Assembly: GCA_008081045.1 (NCBI GenBank)
Contig: VMDC01000020.1
Coordinates: forward strand, 62,001 to 126,000
Direction of reading: 5' to 3'
Origin: Gammaproteobacteria bacterium
GTDB taxonomy: Bacteria; Pseudomonadota; Gammaproteobacteria; Pseudomonadales; Pseudohongiellaceae
Length of the DNA stretch: 64,000 bases
Numbering within the stretch: position 1 is the stretch's first letter; every line of letters begins with the position of its first letter. Made by a program: the position numbers and the translations under genes. A model generated the notes under the pieces. It was not told the origin of the DNA, did not search any database, and worked only from the letters and a program-made list of their open reading frames with translations. This document shows positions 44,345-53,482 of this stretch, one piece after another.

Positions 44345-46192
44345 TTATCCTAGCTGATACTCAGGTTGGCTCATAAGTAGATGCAGCATCATGCGCAGCG
44401 CATCTTCCATGTAGGTCTGCGCTGCCGGGATGTCCGATGTCCCGAGCTCTTCCTCAAGAAAACCGATTAACATATTGCGGGTATCAGAGCTTGGCGCGAC
44501 CCTCATGTATCGGAAGATAAAATAATCCACGACTTCGCTGGCGGTATTAAACTCCTGCTGGAGAACGTCTTCAGAGAGGCTGAGCCTCGCTGTATGACGG
44601 GAGATCGGCTTGACGCGCTGAATGGCCATTTGCCAGCCCCGAAAACTGCCGTAGCGGGTGTTAAAGTCTTCATCCCTGTCCGCTAACTGGTTGGACTCGG
44701 CCATGACTGCTCCTTCACCGATGTTGGAAGGCTGGGTTGCAGTAGTGATGTCCATGCCATCCCGAATCCGCTGGGCGACGCTCTGGATTTCACGGCTCCC
44801 GTTGCGCCGGTCGGGGGGAATGAAGTTGATATCCGGGAAAAGCACATCGCGGGCGAAATTGCCACGCTCCAGCAAAAGCCCCGGCGTGATCCAGCTCCGA
44901 CCTCCGGCCCAACCTGCTACAGTTGGCGGTCTGAACAGAGTCTGACCGAGCGAACCGGTTGTACGATTAAAATCTGGAACACCGGGTACGCTGTCCAGAC
45001 CGAGTTTTTTGTAGGTCGATATGGCCAGTTCAACAGGGCTTTTGATATGCGTACCTACTGAAGCGTCGCTGTAGAAATCCTTAGAAAGGAAAATCGTTTC
45101 TAACAGGGTAGCAATCTCGTAGTCTGCTTCCCTCAATACTGAGCCTAATTCGCCCTGCAGTTCCGTGCTCAGCTCGGTTCTGACAAAAAATCGATAAATC
45201 TTGCCTGCGATGTATTCGGCTGTCGCAGGCTGCTCCATAATCATTGCAATGATGTCTTCACCATCGAACTCGCCGGAGCGACCGAGGAATTCTTTGCGCC
45301 CATCGTCATGCTCATGTTCATTAAAGGCGAATTGCAGGTCTACGTAATTCCAACCGGTAAACGCTCGGGCGGCCTCACGAATATCCTGTTCCCCGTAGTT
45401 GCCAACGCCCATGGTGAAGAGCTCCATGATCTCCCGGGCAAAATTTTCATTAGGCGCTCCCTTGACGTTCACTCCGGCATCAAGAAACGCCAGCATTGCG
45501 GGATCCTTCGCCACCGCCAGCATGAGCTCTTGGAAATTACCGGTTCCCATGGCATGGAAGAGCTCCAGTTCTTGGAGTAGCTTTCGGTAATCCCTGACCT
45601 TGCCTTCACTGATCGCATAGTGTCCATGCCAGAACAAGGCCATTTTTTCCTGCAGAGGAGATTCGGTCGTCAGCATCCGGTTCGCCCACCAGTAGGCGAC
45701 TCTTTCTGTTTCAAGCCGGCTTGCACGCAGCCAGTAGAAGAACTTGTTTACGACTGGCTGAAGCCGACGATTGCCTTCCGGCTTCACCTTGATTCCCAGC
45801 GCTTCTCCGGTGCGTTTCGCCAGTTCAGTTGTTGCCGGTCTGCTTGGAGGGAATGGCTCCAGGCCCGGGTCATGAATTCCTGAATGATCAAACGGTACTG
45901 CGGAGGTATTCTCAGTCGCATCGAAATGCACCAATTGCTCAACCGCGCCCCGAAGGCCCAGTTCGAACAGCGCCTGAATTTGCTCCGGTGTCCCGCCAAA
46001 TCCGGCACGTTCAAGGAGATGAGCAGCGGTGTCATAATTCCAGCTGGACGCCGGCAGTGGATTCAGGTCGTCTTGCCAGGTATTGGGCACCGACCCGTTT
46101 GCGGCTAACGCAGAGCCGGTGAGGTAAATGGCGAGGATCACCCGCAGGCCTGTGCCGGCACGACGCTTTCTCTTGTCATGAACAAGCAGCAT
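44345..46192 (-). CDS. DUF1800 exported protein
   Basis: A protein of 615 aa with a Sec signal ending near ALAANG. Typical DUF1800 blocks are HLLERAGFGGTPEQI, WANRMLTTESPLQEKMALFWHGHYAIS, NENFAREIMELFTMGVG and the tryptophan-rich VAGWAGGRSWITPG. The domain function is not known. It forms an operon with the DUF1501 gene 19 bp downstream. The partners commonly occur together in marine Proteobacteria and Planctomycetes. Confidence 0.88.
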   Translation of the reverse strand: MLLVHDKRKRRAGTGLRVILAIYLTGSALAANGSVPNTWQDDLNPLPASSWNYDTAAHLLERAGFGGTPEQIQALFELGLRGAVEQLVHFDATENTSAVPFDHSGIHDPGLEPFPPSRPATTELAKRTGEALGIKVKPEGNRRLQPVVNKFFYWLRASRLETERVAYWWANRMLTTESPLQEKMALFWHGHYAISEGKVRDYRKLLQELELFHAMGTGNFQELMLAVAKDPAMLAFLDAGVNVKGAPNENFAREIMELFTMGVGNYGEQDIREAARAFTGWNYVDLQFAFNEHEHDDGRKEFLGRSGEFDGEDIIAMIMEQPATAEYIAGKIYRFFVRTELSTELQGELGSVLREADYEIATLLETIFLSKDFYSDASVGTHIKSPVELAISTYKKLGLDSVPGVPDFNRTTGSLGQTLFRPPTVAGWAGGRSWITPGLLLERGNFARDVLFPDINFIPPDRRNGSREIQSVAQRIRDGMDITTATQPSNIGEGAVMAESNQLADRDEDFNTRYGSFRGWQMAIQRVKPISRHTARLSLSEDVLQQEFNTASEVVDYFIFRYMRVAPSSDTRNMLIGFLEEELGTSDIPAAQTYMEDALRMMLHLLMSQPEYQLG

Positions 46193-46406
46193 GGTTTTCT
46201 CTTATTTTTTTCGAGGCCTTCAAACTAACCCAAATTGCCACATTTTTATATACTCCAGACCGATCTTGTGCGCTGTGTCGCTGTAGTCAGGGCTCAGAGT
46301 CGGGGAAATCCAGCGGCAGAGTCAGAACGTAGTGGCATGAGAACCCCAATTCTCGCTTCGGTTTATAAAAATGTCGGCTCTCGCTTTTCTCATCTCCGAT
46401 TGGGTC

Positions 46407-47348
46407 ATGACCTGCGTCAGGTTGATTCGACGCACAAGGCTGTCGGCCCTGCTCTGTCTTTCCGTCACCTCAATCGCCGAAGCCGGCACTATCGTAGAAG
46501 TGCAGACCTCATTCGGTAACTTTTATCTGGAGATTGATGAGGAATCTGCGCCCGTGACCGGCGGTAATTTCCTCAATTACGTCAGAAGCGGGCGATACAA
46601 CAATACCTTTATCCACGGCGCTATCGGCGGCTCTCTCATCCGCGGTGGCGGCTACACCTACACCAACTGCGCCGACGGGCCACAGAGAATCGAGCTGGAT
46701 GACCCGATCCCGCTTGAGGACACGGGGCTGTCAAATCTCAATGGCACCATCGCCGCGCTCAGGCCGTCGAGTGAACTCAATGGTGCGACCAGTGAGTGGT
46801 TTATCAATCTGGGTGCAGATACCACTCTGGATACTCAGGACGGCGGCTACGCCGTGTTCGGGAGAGTCCTGGGCGACGGTCTCAATGTGGTTCGCAACAT
46901 TTCCCTGGCCAATCTTGTGCGGCTGGGTTTCTTTCTGGAAACTCCCACATCCAACTATTTTCAGTCCACCGTTAACTGCCAGCAGTTCTCACGGGACAAT
47001 CTGATTCTGGTTCTGATGTCGGTTGTGAATGAGGATTCTCTGGCGGCAACGGCCAGCTTTGATGCGGTAAGTGAGTTATTAGAAGTCAATGTTGACCTCG
47101 GCGCTGACGGTTTTATCCGCGTACCATTCGCGGTTACAGTTTCCGACGAGCAGACCCTCATCAGTGCGCGGCTCGAGTCTGTGGTCGATTTGCAGGAGCC
47201 GGTGCCCAACATGGCCTCCTACGACGCCAACAGCGGCCGCCTGATACTGCCCTCAATCGGAATTGACGGAGAAGTTCGCTATCGCAATGTCGTTTTTGAG
47301 CTCAGCGACGCGACCTCAGCAACGTTTGTGCTGCGCTCCTTCGAATAA
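46407..47348 (+). CDS. Exported cyclophilin-like protein with degenerate active site
   Basis: A protein of 313 aa from the ATG at 46407, which gives a signal peptide (RLSALLCLSVTSIAEA); an upstream ATG at 46371 is possible. Residues about 30-180 are a cyclophilin barrel (VEVQTSFGNFYLEIDEESAPVT split by GGNFLNYVRSGRYNNT). In the active-site strand, IHGAIGGSLIRGGG stands where active enzymes have FHRVIPGFMIQGGG, so the catalytic Arg is Gly and the Gln is Arg. Isomerase activity is doubtful. A beta-rich C-terminal domain of about 110 aa, unrecognised, follows. A hexanucleotide repeat lies downstream. Confidence 0.75.
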   Translation: MTCVRLIRRTRLSALLCLSVTSIAEAGTIVEVQTSFGNFYLEIDEESAPVTGGNFLNYVRSGRYNNTFIHGAIGGSLIRGGGYTYTNCADGPQRIELDDPIPLEDTGLSNLNGTIAALRPSSELNGATSEWFINLGADTTLDTQDGGYAVFGRVLGDGLNVVRNISLANLVRLGFFLETPTSNYFQSTVNCQQFSRDNLILVLMSVVNEDSLAATASFDAVSELLEVNVDLGADGFIRVPFAVTVSDEQTLISARLESVVDLQEPVPNMASYDANSGRLILPSIGIDGEVRYRNVVFELSDATSATFVLRSFE

Positions 47349-47411
47349 TCAGCCCTTTTGTAACTAAGTATTTAATCTCTGGTTTTTTGACCTGAGCCTC
47401 ATTATTCTGAT

Positions 47412-47446
47412 CCTGTACCTGTACCTGTACCTGTACCTGTACCTGT
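47412..47446. repeat. Hexanucleotide microsatellite (CCTGTA)n
   Basis: Five perfect copies of CCTGTA (47412-47441) are followed by a partial copy CCTGT. The run ends 46 bp before the start codon of the next gene. Hexamer tracts can change copy number by slippage; here the change would alter promoter or leader spacing and not a reading frame. Confidence 0.9.
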
Positions 47447-47492
47447 CACGGCGCGATGCCGCCGGCGACGTTGATGCTTCGGGAGATATCAG

Positions 47493-47927
47493 ATGAATAG
47501 CAGGCGAATCTTCAAGTGGACTGGCCTTGGCTTCGGTGCGTTGCTGCTCCTGTATGTCGGTTCCGTAATCTGGTTCGAAGCGCAGCTGGGAATCAATCAG
47601 CCGCAGGGCGCAACCTCCATTGTCATCGCGACCTTCAATGAAGACAATGAGCGGCATGAGCGGGTGGTCCGCCTTGAGACCATCGACGATAAATACTACG
47701 TCGCTGCTAATCACTGGCCCAGAGCCTGGTATCACCAGGCTCTGGCCAACCCTCAGATTGAAGTCAAAATGCCGGGTCAGGACAGCTTTGCTTCTTTTGA
47801 AGCTGTCAATGTCGTGGGAGCGGAAGATGCCTTTGTGCGGGAAATTTACCGCTTTGGCTTCAGTTTTCGTTTTCGGACCGGCTTTCCGCCAAGGTATTTT
47901 CTCCGGCTGGAACCGAATCCGGGTTAA
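47493..47927 (+). CDS. Membrane-anchored split-barrel protein, DDN-nitroreductase-like
   Basis: A protein of 144 aa. Residues 11-28 form one N-terminal membrane segment or uncleaved signal. The rest is a small FMN/F420-binding split-barrel pattern: VVRLETIDDKYYVAANHWPRAWYHQ, then ALANPQIEVKMPGQ. This resembles the deazaflavin-dependent nitroreductase family, where RAWYHNLLANP-like blocks are conserved. No F420 genes are seen here, so flavin or lipid binding is equally possible. The CCTGTA repeat sits just upstream. The MaoC-like gene follows by 36 bp. Confidence 0.55.
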   Translation: MNSRRIFKWTGLGFGALLLLYVGSVIWFEAQLGINQPQGATSIVIATFNEDNERHERVVRLETIDDKYYVAANHWPRAWYHQALANPQIEVKMPGQDSFASFEAVNVVGAEDAFVREIYRFGFSFRFRTGFPPRYFLRLEPNPG

Positions 47928-47963
47928 TCCTGTCACTAACATGCAGCCATGCGGGGCGATGAA

Positions 47964-48413
47964 ATGTCCAAACCTAACTTCTTCGAGGACATCGAAGTCG
48001 GATCTGTTGAAGAATTCGGAAGCTACGAGGTCAGCGCGCAAGAGATTATTGAGTTCGCGACCAAATACGATCCACAGCCTTTTCATCTGTCGGAAGAGGG
48101 CGGTACACAGACCCACTTTGGTGGTCTGGTTGCTTCGGGCTGGCACACTGGCAGCATTGCAATGCGACTGATTTGCGACAACATGCCGGAACAGTCTGCC
48201 TCATTGGGTTCGCCGGGCATCGATGAATTGCGCTGGAGAAAACCGGTCTTTCCCGGCGATGTGCTGCGGGTTCGCAGTACCATCACGGATAAGAGAGCCT
48301 CCAGGTCAAGACCCGAAATGGGTTCTGTCTTCATCCTCAATGAAGTGATCAACCAGAACGATGTGGTGGTCATGAGCTACAGCCCTATCGTGCTATACAA
48401 GCGGCGCACCTGA
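47964..48413 (+). CDS. MaoC-family hot-dog dehydratase-like protein
   Basis: A protein of 149 aa from the ATG at 47964. The hot-dog fold pattern EIIEFATKYDPQPFHLSEEGG has the catalytic Asp and His of MaoC (R)-hydratases, followed by HFGGLVASGWHT. The C-half has LRWRKPVFPGDVLRVRSTI. Family members hydrate enoyl-CoA or act on thioesters of unusual acids. No acyl-CoA genes surround it. It is probably co-transcribed with the preceding split-barrel gene. Confidence 0.85.
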   Translation: MSKPNFFEDIEVGSVEEFGSYEVSAQEIIEFATKYDPQPFHLSEEGGTQTHFGGLVASGWHTGSIAMRLICDNMPEQSASLGSPGIDELRWRKPVFPGDVLRVRSTITDKRASRSRPEMGSVFILNEVINQNDVVVMSYSPIVLYKRRT

Positions 48414-48632
48414 CTCGTTAGCCGGTGGTGTGAGCCACAGCCGCGGGCTCCGGACGCTGCCTGACTGGCCGCAGACGTGCGGCTCGGAGTGCGCTGCCGG
48501 GGCAGCAAAATGCCGACTTACTTGCTATATTGGCAGGACTCACGGATTAATCGCGTGGCTAACGCTCTCGGCGCCGGCGTCTGCGCGCTCTGGCCGGATC
48601 AGCCGGCGTCAATGCTTAGATCGAGGAAAATA

Positions 48633-49532
48633 ATGAAAATACGAAGTCTGTCAGTTCGCGCCCTTGCGGTCCGCTCGGTTGTGCTGACCCATACTCTGGT
48701 GGCTGCGGGTGTTTACGCTCAGGGTACGCCACTGCCGGTTGAACTGCTGCCGTTGGGCAAGGATCTTGGATTACGATCCGGGCAAACGGTGACCCCTGCC
48801 TATGAAGGCTGGTACGAAAATGAAGATGGCAGCCTGGCTCTGTCGTTTGGCTACTACAATCGCAACACCGAAGAGGTGGTCAATATTCCGATCGGGCCGT
48901 CCAACCGCATTGTGGGAGCACCGGACGCTCTGCCTAATCAGGGGCAGCCTACGCGTTTTGAAGTTGAACGGCACTGGGGTGTCTTCACGGTGACCGTGCC
49001 GGCGGATCATGAAGGAGAGATCGCCTGGCATCTGGAAAATCAGGGCAAGGTGTTTCATGTGCCTGCCAATCTGGGCGCTGACTACATCATCGATGCCATC
49101 ATCGGGGATGCTAACGGCAATCTGCCGCCTGAAATCAGCTTTGAAGAGAATGGTCCGACCGGCAAAGGCCCGGGTGGTATTACAGCGGGCCCAATGACTG
49201 CCCGGGTGGGCGAGCCGGTCACCATTGAGGCATGGGCCCGTGATGACGGGAAAGTCAGCGGTATCGCCGCGATGTTTGTTGCTCAGAGTGGCGCAACGCC
49301 GCCGATCGATCTCACCTGGTTCCAGCATCAGGGGCCCGGTGCCGTGTCATTCAATCAGCAAACGACCAAAATACCGGCAGCTGGCGGTCAGATCGCCACA
49401 GAGGTCACCTTCAGCGAACCGGGAGATTATCTGCTAAGGGCCCGACTGACCGACCTCGGTGGCCCTGAGATGGCAGGGCACTCGCAGTGCTGCTGGACCA
49501 ACAGCTTCGTTAAGATAACGGTAACAGACTGA
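48633..49532 (+). CDS. Exported protein of unknown function with C-terminal Ig-like domain
   Basis: A protein of 299 aa; the ATG at 48633 has GAGGAAAA upstream. A Sec signal ends near GVYAQG. The mature N-part (PLGKDLGLRSGQTVTPAYEGWYENEDG) and middle (ADHEGEIAWHLENQGK) are not from a family that I recognise. The last 100 residues look like an Ig-type bacterial fold (VGEPVTIEAWARDDG, EPGDYLLRARLTD) with a conserved Cys-Cys. The gene for the cytochrome-monooxygenase follows after 70 bp, suggesting a common operon and a partner role. Confidence 0.6.
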   Translation: MKIRSLSVRALAVRSVVLTHTLVAAGVYAQGTPLPVELLPLGKDLGLRSGQTVTPAYEGWYENEDGSLALSFGYYNRNTEEVVNIPIGPSNRIVGAPDALPNQGQPTRFEVERHWGVFTVTVPADHEGEIAWHLENQGKVFHVPANLGADYIIDAIIGDANGNLPPEISFEENGPTGKGPGGITAGPMTARVGEPVTIEAWARDDGKVSGIAAMFVAQSGATPPIDLTWFQHQGPGAVSFNQQTTKIPAAGGQIATEVTFSEPGDYLLRARLTDLGGPEMAGHSQCCWTNSFVKITVTD

Positions 49533-49602
49533 TGAATCGATCAGAGATACACAGAACAGGAAGCACAAGCAGCGAGACGGCTCGGCCGCGTGGAGGAAGA
49601 CG

Positions 49603-50913
49603 ATGAGACTGTTAAAAATCTGGAGCGTGGCATTTGCTGCGGCAATGACATCAGGCTGGACACTCGGGCAGTCCGAATCGGGTTCTGAGGTCACCTGGGC
49701 CGGCGATGTTGCTGCGATTTTTCAGGAGAAATGTCAGGAGTGCCACCGGCCCAACTCCATCGCGCCGATGCCGCTGTTGACCTATGAGGAAGCCAAGCTG
49801 TTTGCGCCGGTGATTCGCTATCGCGTCGAAAATCGTGTGATGCCTCCCTGGCACGTCAATCCGCAGGTCGGCATTCAGGAGTTTACCAACGACCGGGGCC
49901 TGACTGAGGCAGAGCGCGCCACGATTCTGGCTTGGGTCGATCAGGGTGCACCGGAGGGTGATCCTGCGCTGGCACCGGCCGCAGTTGAGTTCAACGATGC
50001 GCTGGTCTGGCGCCTTGAAAATCAGATGGGCAGCCCTCCGGACCTGGTGGTCGCATCGGAGCCCTATGATCTGGCCGCCGTCACCCAGGACAAATGGTTT
50101 CGCCCGATGACGCCGACCGGACTTACCGAGGAGCGCTGGGTAAAAGCCATCGAAATCCGCCCCAAGAATGATGCCAGCCGCCGGGTGGTGCATCACTCTC
50201 TGGCATTCCTGCTGCAGCAGGAAGACGGCAAACGGGGCCTGCCTGAAGATGTTGACGTGCCCTTCGGGCCGAGTCTCTTTATGGAATGGGCGGTGGGTAA
50301 AGCTGGCCAGATTTTTCGTCCGGATACGGGTAAATTGATGATGCCCGGGTCTCAGATCATGTGGGAAATGCATCTGCATGCGAATGGAGAAAGAGTGCCG
50401 GAAGCTCAGGTTGAGCTGGGCGTCTGGTTTCATGATGAGCCGCCCGAGCACCGCACTATTCTGAGTATGTTCGACGCGCAGGGGCCGCACAGCCTGGACA
50501 TACCGCCGAATGAAATCGCGGTGACTCAGGGGACATTTGTGTTGTCCGCACCGGCCCGCATTGAAAACTTTCAGCCGCACATGCACATGAGAGGCAAGGC
50601 GATGTCCATGGAAGCCATTTATCCGAACGGGGAGCGTGAGATGCTGTCCTTTGTGGACAATTTCCAATGGAACTGGCAAATCAATTATGTGTATGAGGAA
50701 GAAGCAGCACCGATCGTGCCCAAAGGCACCATGATCGTAACGACGGCCTGGCATGACAATACTGCACAGAACCCCTATAACCCCGACCCGAATCAATGGG
50801 TAGGCTGGGGTGATCGTACCGTTGATGAGATGGCGCACAACTGGGTTGATGTGACCTATCTCGGGCAGGAAGAATATGAACGGCTCATTGCTGAGCGTCG
50901 TGCGGGGCAGTAA
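49603..50913 (+). CDS. Exported c-type cytochrome/copper type II monooxygenase-like fusion
   Basis: A protein of 436 aa behind GGAGGAAG with a Sec signal ending at GWTLGQ. Residues about 29-125 carry one haem c site, CQECH, with a possible methionine ligand in RVMPPWHVNP. The C-terminal part has copper-ligand patterns like those of dopamine beta-hydroxylase and PHM: VVHHSLAF, MHLHANG, FQPHMHMRG and the methionine of DEMAHN. So haem and dinuclear copper may share one chain. Substrate is unknown. It follows the Ig-like protein by 70 bp. Confidence 0.75.
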   Translation: MRLLKIWSVAFAAAMTSGWTLGQSESGSEVTWAGDVAAIFQEKCQECHRPNSIAPMPLLTYEEAKLFAPVIRYRVENRVMPPWHVNPQVGIQEFTNDRGLTEAERATILAWVDQGAPEGDPALAPAAVEFNDALVWRLENQMGSPPDLVVASEPYDLAAVTQDKWFRPMTPTGLTEERWVKAIEIRPKNDASRRVVHHSLAFLLQQEDGKRGLPEDVDVPFGPSLFMEWAVGKAGQIFRPDTGKLMMPGSQIMWEMHLHANGERVPEAQVELGVWFHDEPPEHRTILSMFDAQGPHSLDIPPNEIAVTQGTFVLSAPARIENFQPHMHMRGKAMSMEAIYPNGEREMLSFVDNFQWNWQINYVYEEEAAPIVPKGTMIVTTAWHDNTAQNPYNPDPNQWVGWGDRTVDEMAHNWVDVTYLGQEEYERLIAERRAGQ

Positions 50914-50999
50914 GAGCTTCAGTCAATGGGATTACTGCAATCAATGCCAAGTTGTAATACAGGCAACCTGACGCCTTTTTGTTTTCATTCGGTTCTGCT

Positions 51000-52004
51000 A
51001 TGACCACGCTGTCAGTTCTTGATCTGGCGCCGGTGACGCAAGGCAGTTCTCCGGCAGAGGCGCTGAGCAACACGCTCAAGCTTGCGCAGGCGGCCGAAGG
51101 TTTTGGCTATCATCGATACTGGGTTGCCGAACATCACAACATGAAAGGCATTGCCAGTGCGGCGACGGCGGTAGTGATCGGTCACATCGCGAATGGTACA
51201 TCGACAATTCGGGTAGGGTCCGGGGGCATCATGCTTCCCAATCATGCTCCGTTGGTGATTGCCGAGCAGTTCGGCACGCTTGCTTCTCTCTATCCCGGGC
51301 GTATCGATCTGGGGCTGGGTCGGGCGCCGGGAACTGACCAGCTGACTGCTCATGCCCTGCGCAGAAATCTCGCCGGGAGCGCCGACAATTTTCCCAACGA
51401 TGTGGTGGAACTCCAGCACTATCTGAGAGAGGCCAGCGAGGGACAGGCGGTAGTCGCCACGCCCGGCGCCGGCACCAACGTACCGCTGTGGATTCTCGGC
51501 TCGAGCCTGTTCGGCGCGCAACTCGCGGCGGCGCTTGGCCTGCCCTATGCCTTCGCGTCACACTTCGCGCCGCAAGACATGATGCAGGCCATAGCTCTCT
51601 ATCGCGAGCGGTTCAAACCCTCCGATCAGCTTCAGAAACCCCATGTCATGCTTGGCTATAACGTGTTTGTCGCGGACACAGACGAGGAAGCGCGGTATCT
51701 GCGTTCATCGGCTCTGCAGTCCATGCTGTCGCTGCGACGGGGAAATCCGATACAGCTGCCGCCACCGGTGGAGGGGCTTGAGGCAAGCTTAAGCGCTCCG
51801 GAAGTGGCCATGCTGGAGATGATTACCCGGTGCTCGGCGGTAGGCTCGGTAGAAAGTGCGGCGAATCAGATGGGTGAATTCCTGATGCGTACAGGTGCTG
51901 ATGAGTTGATGTGTGTCAGTTCGATCTATGACCACGATAAACGGGTGCGCTCTTTCGGCCTGGCGCTGGAAGCGCGGGATTTGCTGCCTCAAAAAGCGGC
52001 CTAG
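51000..52004 (+). CDS. LLM-class (luciferase-like) flavin-dependent oxidoreductase
   Basis: A protein of 334 aa. TIM-barrel LLM signatures are [52 protein letters not shown] and [14 protein letters not shown]. This matches the FMN-using group of alkanal-monooxygenase-like proteins rather than F420-dependent ones. The first residue region is near position 51000 with no Shine-Dalgarno sequence; a short TTG extension exists. A hairpin follows the stop codon. Substrate is not predictable. Confidence 0.85.
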   Translation: MTTLSVLDLAPVTQGSSPAEALSNTLKLAQAAEGFGYHRYWVAEHHNMKGIASAATAVVIGHIANGTSTIRVGSGGIMLPNHAPLVIAEQFGTLASLYPGRIDLGLGRAPGTDQLTAHALRRNLAGSADNFPNDVVELQHYLREASEGQAVVATPGAGTNVPLWILGSSLFGAQLAAALGLPYAFASHFAPQDMMQAIALYRERFKPSDQLQKPHVMLGYNVFVADTDEEARYLRSSALQSMLSLRRGNPIQLPPPVEGLEASLSAPEVAMLEMITRCSAVGSVESAANQMGEFLMRTGADELMCVSSIYDHDKRVRSFGLALEARDLLPQKAA

Positions 52005-52025
52005 TCAGTAGTCCGGCCACCGGAT

Positions 52026-52046
52026 TCGGGGCCAGTGTTGCCCCGA
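52026..52046 (+). terminator. GC-rich hairpin after the LLM gene
   Basis: TCGGGGC (52026-52032) pairs with GCCCCGA (52040-52046) over seven pairs with a seven-base loop, 22 bases after the LLM stop. There is no U-tract, so the terminator call is weak. Confidence 0.35.
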
Positions 52047-52139
52047 GGTCTGGGTGCGGCAGGACGGCATAAACAATGGCAAAGCGGTTTGAATCGCTGT
52101 GTCGTCTACAAAAAATGAGAATAAGCGGAGGAAAAACGC

Positions 52140-53342
52140 ATGTCTGACCACGAACGATCAAGCGAATCGGAGTCGCAGACCATCTCGCGCAGAGCAGCAA
52201 TTAAAAAGACCGTGAACGCGGGGCTTGCCGCCGGCGCCGTTATGTCGGCACCTTCATGGGTCCTGCCGGCACTCGCTCAAGGTGAGGAGCTCGTTCCGTT
52301 CAGTGATATGCCGGAAGATTATTCCCGGCCACCTGCGCGGCCCGGAGGAACCCACTTCCTTGATACCCGGCAGATCTCCTCAGACAGCTTTTACACAGAC
52401 AACCAGGATTTTTATGTGGTCCAGCACTACGGTCAGCCTGAGCTTGATTTGTCGAGCTACCGTCTGCAGATCACGGGTCTGGTGGATAATCCCGTCGAAT
52501 ATACCCTCGCGGACCTGCAAGCTATGCCGCAGTTTGATCTCGATGCGGGCTTCGAGTGTGGCGGCAATCGACCGCTCGGGATTTTTCAGGGCCTGATTGG
52601 CAACGCGAACTGGCGCGGCGTGCGGCTCAGAGATCTGCTTGAGGCGGCCGGTGTTCAGCCGGAAGGGAAGGAAATCGTGTTTTTCGGCGGCGATATCGGC
52701 GTCGAGGAAATCAGGGAGACGGAGGTTGAGCAGGCCTTCGCCCGAAGCCTGCCGGTGGCCGATGCGATGCGCGACGTCAACATGCTGGCGCTGCAGATGA
52801 ATGGAGAAGCCCTGCCGCAGGGTCATGGTCGCCCTGTCAGGCTGCTTGTTCCCGGGTTTTACGGGGTGGCAAACGTGAAGTGGCTGACCCAGATTCACGT
52901 TCAGGACCGGCGATACATGGGCAGATTTATGGGTCGCGATTACGTCACTCTGAAAAAAGAACGTGTCGGAGACCAGGAGCGCTGGGTTGAAAACTCCGTG
53001 ACGCGCATTAATCTCAAATCGGCCATCGTTCGGGTGAGTCGCATGGCCGACGAGTTTACGATTACCGGTTTTGTTCTGAACGATGGCACGCCCCTGCAGA
53101 GCGTCGAAGTGAAAATCGATGACGGGCCCTGGCAGCGTGCCGAAATAGATCCGCGCTCCAGTCAGTATTCCTGGAAACTGTTCTCGATGCCTTGGAGCAA
53201 TCCGGATGCCGGAGAGCACACCATAGTCTCACGCGTGACAGACGCGAACGGGAACGTGCAGCCAGCCCAGAGTGAGTTACCCGAAAAAGTCAGCCGCTGG
53301 GAAAATTTTGGTCAAATGCCACGCACGCTGGTCATTAGCTGA
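52140..53342 (+). CDS. Sulfite-oxidase-family molybdopterin oxidoreductase with Tat signal
   Basis: A protein of 400 aa; GGAGGAAAA precedes the ATG. The Tat signal has SRRAAIKK and ends with PALAQ near 47. The Moco ligand is Cys140 in DAGFECGGNRP. The substrate region HGRPVRLLVPGFYGVANVKWL and the dimerisation domain (IVRVSRMADEFTITGF) follow. This is the layout of SorA/SoxC-type sulfite dehydrogenases. No cytochrome c subunit is adjacent. Sulfite from sulfonate or thiosulfate metabolism is a plausible substrate, but other sulfur or oxyanion substrates are possible. Confidence 0.88.
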   Translation: MSDHERSSESESQTISRRAAIKKTVNAGLAAGAVMSAPSWVLPALAQGEELVPFSDMPEDYSRPPARPGGTHFLDTRQISSDSFYTDNQDFYVVQHYGQPELDLSSYRLQITGLVDNPVEYTLADLQAMPQFDLDAGFECGGNRPLGIFQGLIGNANWRGVRLRDLLEAAGVQPEGKEIVFFGGDIGVEEIRETEVEQAFARSLPVADAMRDVNMLALQMNGEALPQGHGRPVRLLVPGFYGVANVKWLTQIHVQDRRYMGRFMGRDYVTLKKERVGDQERWVENSVTRINLKSAIVRVSRMADEFTITGFVLNDGTPLQSVEVKIDDGPWQRAEIDPRSSQYSWKLFSMPWSNPDAGEHTIVSRVTDANGNVQPAQSELPEKVSRWENFGQMPRTLVIS

Positions 53343-53482
53343 TCTTCAGTGAATTAGCGTTGAAGGAACCGGGCGCCTGCCTCTCGGCCCGCGGTTTCTG
53401 GCTACGTACAGACTGTCTGCGTGCTTCTGGTGCATGGCCAGACAGCCTGATCGAGAGGTTTGAGTAACTTTAGGAGAGACAC

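Noticed and set aside
47364-48146. Long leftward open frame containing repeated Arg-Tyr pairs
   Set aside because: It is antisense to two real genes, and its Arg-Tyr run is a direct translation of the CCTGTA microsatellite. No ribosome site or family pattern.
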